Numbered from the stretch's first letter, positions 8,656 through 17,747 are shown. The stretch is 64,000 nt of DNA from Enterococcus lacertideformus (GCA_015680865.1 JADAKE010000023.1:73264-137263); one strand, 5' to 3'. Numbers and translations: made by a program. The notes: a model not told the origin generated them from the letters alone.

Positions 8656-9621
8656 TTACACTTCGCGCTTTTGGAATGTATCCAAAAATTCTCTAACTTC
8701 ATCTGTAGTTTTTGTCCCCATTAGTTGTATCCGTAAATCGTTCGCTCCAGGAAATCCCTTCACATAGATTTTAAAGAAGCGGTGTAAACCAATCATTGAG
8801 CGAGGAATTTCTTTCGAGTACTTATCTTGAAGATCCAGTTGCAGTCGCAAAAGCTCTAGTAATTCTTCTGCAAAATGTTCTCGTGGTTCTTTCTCAAAAG
8901 CAAATGGGTTTTTGAAGATACCACGACCAATCATGATACCATCCACTCCAAATTTTTCTACTAATGCTATACCGGTTTGACGGTCAGGAATATCTCCATT
9001 AATTGTAATAAGTGTTTGTGGCGCAATGTTGTCTCTTAATGTTACAACTTGAGGAATCAAATCCCAGTGAGCATTCACCTTACTCATTTCTTTTCTCGTC
9101 CGTAAATGAACAGAAAGATTCACGATATCTTGTCTTAATAAGTGACTTAACCAGCCTTCGAGTTCTTCTTTCTGAGTATAACCGATCCTCGTTTTGACAC
9201 TTACGGGTAATCCTCCCGCTTTAGCTGCTTCAATCAACTCAGCTGCAACTTCTGGTCGTAGGATCAAGCCACTTCCCTTTCCACGCTCTGCCACATTAGG
9301 AACAGGACATCCCATATTCAAATCAATTCCCTTAAATCCCATTTCAGCAAGCGCTATACTCATTTCTCTAAAATATTCTGGTTTATCACCCCAGATATGA
9401 GCGACCATCGGCTGTTCATCCTCCGTAAATGTTAACCGACCTCTAACGCTCTCTTTTCCATCGGGGTGACAGAAGCTATCTGAATTAGTAAATTCTGTAA
9501 AGAAAACATCCGGTCTTCCTGCCTCTTTCACTACATGACGAAAGACAATATCTGTGACATCTTCCATTGGTGCTAATACAAAAAAAGGCTTCGGTAACTC
9601 TGCCCAAAAATTTTCTTTCAT
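8656..9621 (-). CDS. tRNA-dihydrouridine synthase (DusB-like)
   Basis: Dus enzymes use FMN and NADPH to reduce uridines in tRNA D-loops. The TIM-barrel signature is clear: [12 protein letters not shown] at the start, [22 protein letters not shown] with the catalytic Cys near residue 103, [20 protein letters not shown] and [16 protein letters not shown]. 321 residues is typical. The ATG at 9619-9621 has GAGTGG upstream, a weak site. It is separate from the usual second enterococcal dus locus; no neighbour explains its position. Confidence 0.93.
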   Translation of the reverse strand: MKENFWAELPKPFFVLAPMEDVTDIVFRHVVKEAGRPDVFFTEFTNSDSFCHPDGKESVRGRLTFTEDEQPMVAHIWGDKPEYFREMSIALAEMGFKGIDLNMGCPVPNVAERGKGSGLILRPEVAAELIEAAKAGGLPVSVKTRIGYTQKEELEGWLSHLLRQDIVNLSVHLRTRKEMSKVNAHWDLIPQVVTLRDNIAPQTLITINGDIPDRQTGIALVEKFGVDGIMIGRGIFKNPFAFEKEPREHFAEELLELLRLQLDLQDKYSKEIPRSMIGLHRFFKIYVKGFPGANDLRIQLMGTKTTDEVREFLDTFQKREV

Positions 9622-9735
9622 TTAAGCCACTCCATTTCACTGGAATTTCACCAGTCACTTTATTTCGTAATTCTAAAAAAACAGGATTATTATACTAGGA
9701 ATATGTAAAAGAAGCAAAATCAGTGCTTCATCCTA

Positions 9736-10257
9736 TTATTCAATCAATTTTTGATAAGCTAAACGTTCATTGTCCACATAATCATCTACGTAAACAATTC
9801 CACATAATGTAAAGCCACAATGATTCATGATTCGTTGCATTCCAATATTTTTTTTATGCGTGTCTACTCTGATTTGTGACATTCCCAACATCTTTGTTTC
9901 ACTCTCTGCAAATTCGATCAGACGATAAGCTAACTTTTGCCCTCGGAAATCTTCTGATAATGCAATACGGTGGATCGTTGTATATGGATCCTTTGCTTTT
10001 TCCCAGCTTCCCTCAAAAATCTTTTGATAATTTTTATCCGGAGTCTTTTGCAAAGCCAACGTACCAGCGACGATACCATCTACTAAGAAAACATATCCCC
10101 ACGATTTCTGAATGTCTTGCTTAATTGTTTCTTCATTTGGGTACCCATTTTGCCACTGCGGACTACCATTGATAGCTAATAAAGATTTTGCATCGTTGAT
10201 CACCTTCATAACCGCTGGAACATCTTCTAGCGTTGTTTTTCTAAATACAAGAGACAT
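9736..10257 (-). CDS. GNAT-family N-acetyltransferase
   Basis: A GCN5-related acetyltransferase with an acetyl-CoA-binding loop of the type V/I-x-x-x-x-R-G-x-x-x/A (IALSEDFRGQKLAYRL) and the C-terminal NIGMQRIMNHCGFTLCG. I choose the ATG at 10255-10257 (MSLVFRK) because AAGGAG is 9 bases upstream; another ATG two codons earlier would be only 3 bases from the site. The acceptor substrate cannot be read from the sequence. Confidence 0.88.
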   Translation of the reverse strand: MSLVFRKTTLEDVPAVMKVINDAKSLLAINGSPQWQNGYPNEETIKQDIQKSWGYVFLVDGIVAGTLALQKTPDKNYQKIFEGSWEKAKDPYTTIHRIALSEDFRGQKLAYRLIEFAESETKMLGMSQIRVDTHKKNIGMQRIMNHCGFTLCGIVYVDDYVDNERLAYQKLIE

Positions 10258-10355
10258 TTTCATTCACTCCTTTTTGTTTTCCTATTTTAATACATAGAAC
10301 AAGTTAGGAGCAACAACAAATGGCTTTCTTTTCTATCACTTAATTGAATAAGTTC

Positions 10356-11044
10356 CTAGCTTCTTAACCCACGCCCTTTATTGATTAAATACCAACAAAG
10401 CGAATAAAGTACAACAATAAATAAAACTAGTATGGTGATTGAGATGGTAATAGGTACATCCGTTGTCCCAAGAAAACCATATCGGAAACCTGAAATCATA
10501 TACACGATAGGATTAACTTTTGAAATTGCCTGCCAAACCGGTGGTAACATAGAAATCGAATAAAAGACCCCACCAAGATAAGTCAACGGTTGAAGGACAA
10601 ACGTTGGTACAATCGACACGTCATCATAAGACTGGGCAAATATCCCATTGATCAATCCTGCTAATGAAAACAAAATAGCCGTCATCAACAAAGTAACGAT
10701 AACAGTCCACCAATAACAAAGCCCCAAATAATAACATGTGTTGGCACTGGTGCCACTAAAATTTCTTCAATGTTTTTCTGGAATTTTTGCGAGAAAAAAG
10801 AAGAAGAAATATTGGAGTATGAGCTGGTGATCGCTGACATCATGATTAACCCAGGAACGATAAACTCCATGTAAGAAAATCCGCCCATGTCGCCAATTCT
10901 CCCCCCGATCATTTTCCCAAAAATTACAAAATAAAGCGAGGTAGTGATAACCGGTGGGACTAAAGTTTGTACCCAAATACGCAAATAACGATTCGTTTCT
11001 TTAATTGCTAAACTTTTTAAAGCTGTAAAATAAAGACTAAACAT
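10356..11044 (-). pseudogene. ABC-2 type transporter permease, frameshifted
   Basis: An integral membrane exporter subunit of about 230 residues, split in two frames. The 5' part (ATG 11042-11044, GGAGG site) runs through LRIWVQTLVPPVITTSLYF and the ABC-2 motif region to VIIWGFVIGG, then meets a stop at 10685. The 3' part continues in another frame from about 10715 (VIVTLLMTAILFSLAG) through LTYLGGVFYSISMLP and PIVYMISGFRYGFLG. The fault is a one-base-equivalent frame change between about 10695 and 10720. Upstream, a longer start at 11071 would overlap the ATPase gene heavily; the 8-bp overlap chosen is typical of an operon. If the lesion is real, the exporter is non-functional. Confidence 0.85.
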
Positions 11045-11972
11045 TTTTTTCCTCCACATGACCTTTTTCATCGGTGATTTTCAAGAATAATTCTTCTAAG
11101 CGGTTCGATTTATTTCTCATCGAAAGCACCTTTACTCCTTGTTCACTCAATTGCTCAAAGATTCCATTTACTCCTTGATTGCGTTCTACTTCCACAGCAA
11201 GCGTGCGTTCATCCTCAAAAGAACTATTGTATCCTTGGAGAACAGGTTCCTTATCATAAGGAGCTAAATCAAAAATAAATGTTTCAAATTGTAACTTAGA
11301 AAGTAATGATTTCATACTTGTATTTTCAATCAATTCACCAGATTGGATAATCCCGATATTTCGACAAAGCATTTCCGCTTCTTCTAAATAGTGAGTCGTC
11401 AAAATAATCGTTGTGCCTTTTTTATTTAACTCACGTAAGAATTCCCACATTTCTCTTCTTAACTCAATATCCACACCTGCTGTAGGTTCATCCAAAATCA
11501 ATAATTTTGGTTCGTGCATCAACGCTCTAGCAATCATCAAACGTCGTTTCATTCCACCAGAAAGCATGCGTGCACGGACATTTCTCTTTTCCCATAGATT
11601 GGATTGTTTTAAATATTTTTCACTACGTATTAATGCTTCTTGCCGTGAAACGCCATAATACCCTGCCTGATTCACTACAATTTGTTGAACTGTTTCAAAA
11701 GGATTAAAATTGAATTCTTGAGGAACTAACCCAATTTGTTGTTTTGCTCGAACTAATTCAGTATCAAGGTCGTAACCAAAAACTTTCACTTCCCCAGAGG
11801 TTTTATTAACAAGTGAAGTGATAATACCAATTGTTGTGGACTTTCCAGCACCATTTGGCCCAAGTAGCGCATAAAAATCGCCTTCTTCTACCGTCAAATC
11901 AATACCTCGTAATGCTTCAACTCCCGTTGCATATGTTTTTTTTAAATTTTTTATTTCAAGAGCCTGTACCAT
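11037..11972 (-). CDS. ABC transporter ATP-binding protein (exporter, ABC-2 type)
   Basis: A 311-residue ATPase with Walker A GPNGAGKST, signature LSGGMKRRL, Walker B LLILDEPTAGVD and the switch His in LTTHYLEEAE. The C-terminal 80 residues form the extra domain of drug/antibiotic-type ATPases (DrrA/YhaQ-like). The cargo is unknown. It precedes the frameshifted permease gene with an 8-bp overlap, so this intact ATPase may have lost its partner. Confidence 0.92.
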   Translation of the reverse strand: MVQALEIKNLKKTYATGVEALRGIDLTVEEGDFYALLGPNGAGKSTTIGIITSLVNKTSGEVKVFGYDLDTELVRAKQQIGLVPQEFNFNPFETVQQIVVNQAGYYGVSRQEALIRSEKYLKQSNLWEKRNVRARMLSGGMKRRLMIARALMHEPKLLILDEPTAGVDIELRREMWEFLRELNKKGTTIILTTHYLEEAEMLCRNIGIIQSGELIENTSMKSLLSKLQFETFIFDLAPYDKEPVLQGYNSSFEDERTLAVEVERNQGVNGIFEQLSEQGVKVLSMRNKSNRLEELFLKITDEKGHVEEKNV

Positions 11973-12116
11973 CTATTAACAATCCCCTTTTCCCATCTCG
12001 TTCTCGATTCTCTATTGTACCACGGAATGGCTTAAATAAACGAAGAAAATTATTAAAAAACGATGCTTAAAATAAAAAAACTTTCCTAGCTCATAGGCTT
12101 ACTTTTAGCTATAGAT

Positions 12117-12558
12117 TTACCTTTCAACACCTTCAATTTTACGAAAAGAAAAGACACAATCAGGTTTGCATGTGATTGGCATAAACATCCGATAATTTAA
12201 CACCGCTGCTGTAACTCCTAATTCTCCTAATAATTTCCAGACATTCATCGCTTCAGCTGTCTTCTTTTCTAATCTACTGATAATGAAGTCACATGAAATA
12301 AATAGTAGCATAAACATTATAATCAGGGAATCAAAGATAATTTCTGCTTCTGAACCCTTTTTCACTCGGAAAGTAACACCAAATTTTAGAATATTTTTTA
12401 ATGGTTTAACATTCTTTTATAAACCAGTTTGTAAAGGTGACTGGATTTTTGCTAATTGATTTCGCCGTTGAAACTAAGTAATCCATATTGTTAATCTCTA
12501 TCAGTAAAATAATAAACCCAAGAATCATTAATATAATAAACATTTTGTGAACTCTCAT
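12117..12558 (-). pseudogene. Fragment of a second MutS-like membrane ATPase gene
   Basis: The 82-residue open part (GSEAEIIFDSLIIMFMLLFISCDFIISRLEKKT...) is about 70% identical to residues 280-350 of the MutS-like protein at 13331-14980. Upstream, in other frames, similarity continues (LIEINNMDYLVST matches TEINSMGYLVST; TIKKYSKIWCYF matches PLKDIPKFGFSF), with frameshifts near 12370-12430. Similarity stops after PITCKPD, before the Walker A region. It is therefore an internal remnant of a duplicated gene lying 0.8 kb downstream of its better-preserved paralogue. Confidence 0.8.
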
Positions 12559-12715
12559 GCTTTCCTAGCTTTTGTTGATTTAACTATATGAAAGAATCGT
12601 AAACATAGACAGCCTTTTTTGAATAGGATCACTTTCTAAGCTAACAAACCGTCAGTTTTTCATTATCTTATTAAACAGTTTGTGAATCGACTGGTTCATC
12701 TTCTAAATAAAAAAA

Positions 12716-12741
12716 GGAGAAGGTATTTTACTCCTCACTCC
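12716..12741 (-). terminator. Hairpin with U-tract
   Basis: On the minus strand GGAGTGAGG and CCTTCTCC pair around a short loop and are followed by seven T. It lies 25 bp past the end of the 12766-12996 reading frame. Confidence 0.55.
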
Positions 12742-12765
12742 TTTAGTACATAAATCATCTATTTT

Positions 12766-12996
12766 TTATGGAATCTTACGCACATTATAAGTCACTTGGA
12801 CACTACTTCCAGCTTCATCACCTTTGAAAAATGCAGTACCAGCAAGGCTTGAAGAAGTATAAATATCGTTTCCATAAGCGAGGATATCATCTCCATTTGC
12901 ACTATCAGATTCTCTTACGACTGCTTTAATTCGTATTTGAGAAGGAACTGGATTAAATGTTCGCAGATTTTTATCATAACTTTGGACCCAATCCAT
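12766..12996 (-). pseudogene. Fragment of an unrecognised protein
   Basis: A 76-residue frame, MDWVQSYDKNLRTF to QVTYNVRKIP, rich in Ser, Gly and beta-type residues like the end of a secreted beta-sandwich protein. The frame stays open another 36 codons upstream (to about 13090) with no start codon, and the ATG used has no Shine-Dalgarno, so this looks like the 3' remnant of a longer gene. I do not recognise the family. A terminator hairpin follows. Confidence 0.4.
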
Positions 12997-13188
12997 AGTG
13001 ACGGCGTAGTAACATCGCCATAAGTTTCCATTAAGTAAGAATAGCTTAACTATATCATGATCCGATTGAATGCTTAAACAATCATATTAAAGTATTAAAA
13101 CGCAATGTCTATGGTTTCAGAAACTTTTACAATTTCAAACTACGCATTCTGGTTCGTCATGGAAGAACATTTTTAACCAAATAAAAAA

Positions 13189-13246
13189 GAGTATAGGACA
13201 AACATCTATGAGGGGCATGCCCCTCATAGATGTTTGTCCTATACTC
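13189..13246 (-). terminator. 58-bp perfect palindrome, structured-repeat copy B
   Basis: Two 29-nt arms are perfectly complementary, with the centre TGAGGGGCATGCCCCTCA shared with copy A at 8546-8603. On the minus strand the palindrome is followed by CTTTTTTATTT, so it terminates minus-strand transcription from the MutS-like gene. Relative to copy A, arm positions 7, 8, 9, 12 and 17 differ and all five changes are compensated. Confidence 0.8.
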
Positions 13247-13250
13247 AATA

Positions 13251-13292
13251 ATTCTAAACTTTCTCTTTACCAACATTATTTGATAAAGAGGC
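13251..13292. mobile_element. Solitary IS-end-like sequence, copy 1
   Basis: This 42-bp stretch is 34/42 identical to 15747-15788. Read from its right end it starts GCCTCTTTATCAAATAATG, like the GGNTCTTTGTCAA type of terminal repeat I associate with the ISL3 family. No transposase gene is attached, so it would be a relic. The family assignment is from memory and tentative. Confidence 0.35.
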
Positions 13293-13330
13293 GCAAGTTT
13301 CCAAGATCACTGACGACTCTTTTTTCACTG

Positions 13331-14980
13331 TTATTCAAATACACGCCATGTGCGATTTTGGTCAAAATACATAGCTTCTTCCTTGGCATTTTCTACTAAT
13401 TCCCCAGGATAATCCAACACTTTTAATAAGGCAATCGCATTTCTTGTTGTGGCTGGACCTTTTTTCAATCGAAAGTCAAAACTAATCCCCTTTTCTGCTG
13501 TGACTTGTTCCTCAAAGTGAACATTCTCGCATTCATTTTTCAAGATCTCAGTCAATTCAATATCGTGTGTCGCCACAAAAGCTAGTGAAGGATAATCTGC
13601 CAACCACCTTACTACTGCTGCAGAAGAAGCAATCCGTTCGATCGTATTGGTTCCCTTTAAAATCTCATACACAAAACAATAACATCTTTCGCCTTTTTCT
13701 ACTTGATCTAGTAGTCGTTTAATCGATTTGATTTCTGAAACAAAATAACTATCTCCTACAAACAAGTCATCTTCGATCGCCATAGAAGTCAGTACGTGAC
13801 CATGCTGCAAGGTAAATTTTTCTGCTAGGGCTGTTTGGATCGTCTGTGCTAAGATACAATTGATCGCAATACTTTTCACGTAAGTAGATTTACCTGAAGC
13901 ATTCGAGCCCGTCACTAAGATATTCTGGTGCCAATCTACTGGGTTCACTACCGCTTCTTTCAAGAGGGGATGATATAAATCTTCTGCCTCTACTCCATTA
14001 TTCATAAATTCTGGCTGACAGGTAATAGGCATGTAGGTACGGTAGTTGAGGACCGCAGCCGCTACTTCCATTTCTCCTAATAATTCCCAAACCTTCATTG
14101 CTTCTTTCGTTTTTTTCTCTAACCTACTAATAACAAAGTGATAAGAAATAAAAGGTAACATGAACATCATATTGACATAATCAAATAAAATTTCTGCTTC
14201 CGACCCACTCTTAACTCGAAAAGAAAACCCAAATTTAGGGATATCTTTTAATGGTTTGACATTTTGCCGTAATTCATCTCGAACCGGTGTAGCAATCTTT
14301 GCTACTTGATTCGCTGTTGAGATCGTTGATACTAGGTAACCCATACTATTGATCTCAGTTTCTAATGTCTGTTTCTTTACTTGATAATAAAGTGTGTTAA
14401 AAATCAAACTACCAATCGCTAGATAGATACCTAAGACTTGTCCAAATAATAATAAAATTAAGCCAATGATCGGTAAAAGACCTAAAAAAGTATAAAAGCC
14501 GACATGTCCAATCTGTTTACTTTGACCATCCGCTAAATATTGCTTCGTAAAATTACCATCTTTTTTCCCTAGTCGTGCAAATTGATATTGGATTTTTTCT
14601 CTTGTTTGAGGATTTTCTTGGTAAAAAGTAATTAGCTTCTCTAATTGTTGATCTTTCCCAAAGTCAAAGCTCCTCAGCCGTTGATACAAAGCTTCTGAAC
14701 CAATACTAGAGTACGTCAGGTTGATTCCTTCAAAAACTTCAAACATATCCAAATCGTACCACGTCAAATCATCCACTTCACTTGACCATGAACGAAATTC
14801 TTTTTCTGTGAGCCAAGCTTCCTTTAAACTTTTTTCTTTATCAAATCGAGGTTGATAAGGCACTCTTCCCCACTTCTTATGGATACTTTCTTTTAATTTT
14901 CGGCGTGCATTGAGATCTAGAGCAATGAGCAAAACTATTACACCACAAATCAATAGCACAATAAATGTTTTTTGATCCAT
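13331..14980 (-). CDS. MutS-like membrane ATPase with altered Walker B
   Basis: A 549-residue protein of the MutS-related group found in lactic acid bacteria: a transmembrane N-terminus (residues 5-22, then two segments at about 157-193), a lever-like middle, and a MutS domain V ATPase. Walker A is VTGSNASGKST near residue 360 and the switch is VATHDIELTEIL. The true start is the ATG at 14978-14980, with TAGGAG 8 bases upstream; the frame happens to stay open 141 codons further into an unrelated regulator fragment. Homologues read DEILKGTN at Walker B; here residue 438 is Tyr (VYEILKGTN; codon TAT at 13667-13669, one base from GAT). Loss of this Asp should cripple ATP hydrolysis. The cellular role of the family is unclear; it lacks the mismatch-binding domain. 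Confidence 0.8.
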   Translation of the reverse strand: MDQKTFIVLLICGVIVLLIALDLNARRKLKESIHKKWGRVPYQPRFDKEKSLKEAWLTEKEFRSWSSEVDDLTWYDLDMFEVFEGINLTYSSIGSEALYQRLRSFDFGKDQQLEKLITFYQENPQTREKIQYQFARLGKKDGNFTKQYLADGQSKQIGHVGFYTFLGLLPIIGLILLLFGQVLGIYLAIGSLIFNTLYYQVKKQTLETEINSMGYLVSTISTANQVAKIATPVRDELRQNVKPLKDIPKFGFSFRVKSGSEAEILFDYVNMMFMLPFISYHFVISRLEKKTKEAMKVWELLGEMEVAAAVLNYRTYMPITCQPEFMNNGVEAEDLYHPLLKEAVVNPVDWHQNILVTGSNASGKSTYVKSIAINCILAQTIQTALAEKFTLQHGHVLTSMAIEDDLFVGDSYFVSEIKSIKRLLDQVEKGERCYCFVYEILKGTNTIERIASSAAVVRWLADYPSLAFVATHDIELTEILKNECENVHFEEQVTAEKGISFDFRLKKGPATTRNAIALLKVLDYPGELVENAKEEAMYFDQNRTWRVFE

Positions 14981-15403
14981 ACATTTTTCTCCTATTCTGT
15001 TTTCCATTGGATAAAGTATAGCATTGTTTGAACCCTTCCCCACACCGATGTTTTTTTCAAAATACTCATATCTTTTTTTATCCGTTTTAAAAATTAAATT
15101 GGCAAATAAGTATACTCTACGATAATTTGAACTATACTTTACTTCTGTTGACAGGGCTTCTTTACTAGTGATAAATATTTTGACATCATTTTTTTTAGTT
15201 GACTTTCCAATTAGGTAAATCCCAATGCGAGGTTTTTTCTCAATTTTTAACTCAAAACGATTCAAGAACTGTCCAAGCTTCTGAATATCTTGATAAATTG
15301 TTTTATTCGAAACATTGAGTTTTTCACTAAAGAAACTTGCTGGTTGAAAACCCTCCTCCTCTAAAAGTAATTCAATTAACTGACTCTCGCGCTTTGATAA
15401 CAT
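14981..15403 (-). pseudogene. N-terminal remnant of a BglG/Mga-type regulator, fused in frame
   Basis: Residues 1-60 form an HTH_11-type helix-turn-helix (LSKRESQLIELLLEEEG, LNVSNKTIYQDIQKLGQFL) followed by the start of a second domain (KIEKKPRIGIYLIGKS). The regulator is cut off near residue 125 and the frame runs without a stop into the MutS-like gene. Because that gene has its own start and Shine-Dalgarno, I take the 690-codon fusion to be accidental. A natural multidomain protein cannot be excluded without transcript data. Confidence 0.7.
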
Positions 15404-15571
15404 CCATCATCACCCCAGAAAACGTTTTCCTTGTCTATATCATAGAGTTTTTCTCACTAAAGATAAATGCGTAATCTGTTCCACATTAAAGTGGAACAGA
15501 TTATTACGACTCTATACTTTTTGATGTTGGTGAAACTTATCCATATCTTTTTTACGATTTAAAATAAAAAA

Positions 15572-15629
15572 ACATCTTGAAATCCTTTAGAATTAAGTTA
15601 ATCAATTCATATAGAAGGATTCAAGATGT
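15572..15629 (-). terminator. Long hairpin with U-tract
   Basis: ACATCTTGAAATCCTT pairs with AAGGATTCAAGATGT with one bulge across a 27-nt loop. On the minus strand it is followed by TTTTTTTATTTT. A short frame (MSYAQAYQRYLNYSRTK..., 27 codons, AAGGA site) starts inside the right arm on the plus strand at 15625; it may be the start of a lost gene. Confidence 0.55.
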
Positions 15630-15746
15630 CCTATGCTCAAGCTTATCAAAGATACCTTAACTATTCTAGGACCAAAAGTTTATTTCGAAGAGAAGTATTT
15701 TTTGATTAAAAAATGAACAGAAAGTAATCCCTTCTGCCAATTCGTT

Positions 15747-15788
15747 ATTCTAGGATTTCTCTTTCCCAACATCATTTGACAAAGAACC
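15747..15788. mobile_element. Solitary IS-end-like sequence, copy 2
   Basis: 81% identical over 42 bp to 13251-13292, in the same orientation. Its right end reads GGTTCTTTGTCAAATGATG, close to an ISL3-type terminal repeat. The two copies bracket the MutS-like gene and the regulator fragment, but being direct rather than inverted they do not define a composite element by themselves. Confidence 0.4.
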
Positions 15789-15824
15789 AAAAAAATTCGT
15801 ATCCATTGTCGTACCCAAAAACAC

Positions 15825-15860
15825 AAAAAAAAAGACACTCTCCCAAATTTGGAAAGTGCC
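15825..15860 (-). terminator. rpsI operon terminator
   Basis: On the minus strand GGCACTTTCC-AAATTT-GGGAGAGTGTC forms a GC-containing stem followed by nine T. It lies 95 bp after the rpsI stop and is the natural end of the rplM-rpsI transcript. Confidence 0.85.
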
Positions 15861-15954
15861 TTGAAACGATACAACGGACTGGTACTCGATTTCTCTCGAA
15901 ATCTCCGTCCCATACTGTATTCATAAGCGAATAAATTCGCAACGACTCCAGCAA

Positions 15955-16347
15955 TTAACGTTTTGAGAATTGTGAAGCTTTACGAGCTTTCTTAAGACCT
16001 GGTTTCTTACGTTCGACCATACGTGCGTCACGAGTAAGTAAGCCAGCACGTTTAAGAGCTAAACGGAAGTCAGGATCAACTTCGAGTAATGCACGAGCAA
16101 TACCATGACGGATAGCTCCTGATTGTCCAGCATAGCCTCCGCCGTTTACGTTAACAAATACGTCATAAGCGCCTTTTGTTTCAGTAACAGCGAAAGGTTG
16201 ATTGATTACTTCACGCAAGTCAGCATGTGGAATGTATTCTTCAACATCTTTTTTGTTTACAGTAATTTTACCAGTTCCTGGTACTAAACGTACACGAGCA
16301 ACTGCATTTTTACGACGGCCTGTGCCGATATATTGAACTTGTGCCAA
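15955..16347 (-). CDS. rpsI: 30S ribosomal protein S9
   Basis: 130 residues, the standard length, with the S9 signature [33 protein letters not shown] and the basic C-terminal tail ending SQFSKR that reaches the P-site tRNA. The start is a TTG (16345-16347) with GGAGGGAAT upstream. It follows rplM by 15 bp in the conserved two-gene operon. Confidence 0.98.
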   Translation of the reverse strand: MAQVQYIGTGRRKNAVARVRLVPGTGKITVNKKDVEEYIPHADLREVINQPFAVTETKGAYDVFVNVNGGGYAGQSGAIRHGIARALLEVDPDFRLALKRAGLLTRDARMVERKKPGLKKARKASQFSKR

Positions 16348-16362
16348 TGAAATTCCCTCCTA

Positions 16363-16806
16363 TTAGATTAAGTTTGTAATGTCTAAAACTTCTGGTTGTT
16401 GTGCTGCATGTGGATGTTCAGCGCCAGCGTATACATTCAATTTTGTAAATTGTTTACGGCCTAAAGTATTTTTAGGAAGCATTCCTTTTACAGAAGTTTC
16501 AATCAAACGACGAGAATTTTTAGCACGCAATTCGCCAGCAGTGATCGACTTCAATCCTCCTGGGTAGTTGCTGTGACGGTAATAAATTTTATCAGTCGCT
16601 TTTTTACCTGTTAATTTCACTTTATCTGCATTGATTACGATGACGAAATCGCCAGTGTCCAAATGAGGTGTGAAAGTTGGTTTATTTTTACCACGTAGTA
16701 CAGATGCAACAACTGTTGAAAGACGTCCCAATGGAACATCCGTTGCGTCTACTACATACCATTTACGTTCTACTTCGCCTGGTTTGGCCATATATGTTGT
16801 ACGCAC
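16363..16806 (-). CDS. rplM: 50S ribosomal protein L13
   Basis: 147 residues. The L13 signature ([56 protein letters not shown]) is complete. The start is the GTG at 16804-16806 with GGAGGAAAC 4 bases upstream. The frame happens to be open 27 codons further, but that stretch is the untranslated leader. It is first gene of rplM-rpsI. Confidence 0.98.
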   Translation of the reverse strand: MRTTYMAKPGEVERKWYVVDATDVPLGRLSTVVASVLRGKNKPTFTPHLDTGDFVIVINADKVKLTGKKATDKIYYRHSNYPGGLKSITAGELRAKNSRRLIETSVKGMLPKNTLGRKQFTKLNVYAGAEHPHAAQQPEVLDITNLI

Positions 16807-16886
16807 GTTAGTTTCCTCCAATTTAAGTTCTGATGTTTGACATACACTTCGAGTTTCCGGGGCTCTTTGTGGGGCAAACAATACCA
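16807..16886 (-). promoter_or_regulatory. Structured leader RNA of rplM-rpsI (candidate L13 leader)
   Basis: Between the promoter and the GTG is an ~80-nt leader. It can close a stem TGTTTG/CAAACA (plus coordinates 16834-16839 and 16875-16880) around a GC-rich interior with CCCC and GGGG-type pairing (GCCCCAC, GAGCCCCGG). Firmicute L13 leaders are known autoregulatory elements. Position and architecture fit, but I cannot test the consensus. Confidence 0.6.
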
Positions 16887-16892
16887 TTTAAC

Positions 16893-16921
16893 ATATTACC
16901 TTCTAATCCTCTTAATGTCAA
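16893..16921 (-). promoter_or_regulatory. Near-consensus sigma-A promoter for rplM-rpsI
   Basis: On the minus strand: TTGACA, 17 bp, TAATAT. The -35 is perfect and the -10 differs by one base. Transcription would start near 16886. Confidence 0.85.
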
Positions 16922-17138
16922 CGTTTTTCGTTATTAATAAAAAATTCAATTCCTTGAGATAAGAAACAATCGCTTTATAGTTTTTCTATCAAACTTAGCA
17001 AATATTAAAGAAGAATTAAGAACATTGATTTTTTTATATCAAACATAACGAATGCATTATAATTAAATAACAAATAAACAAAAATAAATAATTTGTTTAT
17101 TAAGAATATTTATTATTATATTTGTCAGGAGGAGAAAA

Positions 17139-17747
17139 ATGAAAATAGTTAAAAGAACACTAGCTTTAGGATTGATATTGGGAGTATTAACTTCAGCTAT
17201 ACAGCTCTCGGCTGAAAAGATTACTGCTGAAACAAATGTATCAGTTATTTCAAATACCGGTGAATGGGGAAATGAAGAAGGAAAATTCCCTGACCAAGGT
17301 CCAGAATTGATCAAAGAATTTACTCATTTAACTTCTACTAATTGGGAAATGTTAGACTTTTCTGCAAAATGGCAAACAACAGGTACATATACTGGAACAC
17401 ATAATTTAATAGGCGAGCTTTATGCTCAAAATATGCCCGATACAACTCTTACACGGTCTGTCTCTTTAACATCTGGCCAGTTGACAGGCATAAGATATGA
17501 TGGAACGACCAAAACATGGCCCCTTGTAAGTCCCTTTTCAAAAGCGGAGTCAGTGTGGCGTGTAAATCATTCTCCAGAAGAAGTTAAACTTACCTTTGGC
17601 CTCTTTAATGAGTCAATATCACCGTCAGAATTTAAAAGCTTTAAAATAGATATGGTCGTGTTTTTACACTATCATGTGGATGGATGGGAATATATGATGG
17701 GTATAAATCCACAATATAAGACACAAACATTCTCATTCAGTTTTTGA
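17139..17747 (+). CDS. Secreted protein of unknown function
   Basis: 202 residues with a clear N-terminal signal peptide (MKIVKRTLALGLILGVLTSAIQ, cleavage near residue 30) behind a strong AGGAGG site. The mature part is Thr/Ser/Trp-rich with alternating beta-like strands (FSAKWQTTGTYTGTHNLIGELY, VWRVNHSPEEVKLTFG) and no cysteines or LPXTG. I do not recognise the family; a small secreted beta-sandwich is the most I can say. The flanking 250 bp upstream is very AT-rich. Confidence 0.75.
   Translation: MKIVKRTLALGLILGVLTSAIQLSAEKITAETNVSVISNTGEWGNEEGKFPDQGPELIKEFTHLTSTNWEMLDFSAKWQTTGTYTGTHNLIGELYAQNMPDTTLTRSVSLTSGQLTGIRYDGTTKTWPLVSPFSKAESVWRVNHSPEEVKLTFGLFNESISPSEFKSFKIDMVVFLHYHVDGWEYMMGINPQYKTQTFSFSF

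Noticed and set aside
15840..15930. Transposase remnant in the region after rpsI
   Set aside because: A short open translation (RYNGLVLDFSRNLRP) is visible but too short and without recognisable motif; only the terminator is supported.
16807..16887. 27-codon N-terminal extension of L13
   Set aside because: The stretch lies between a clear promoter and the GTG with its own Shine-Dalgarno and matches a leader RNA; all L13 proteins start at RTTYMAKP or similar.
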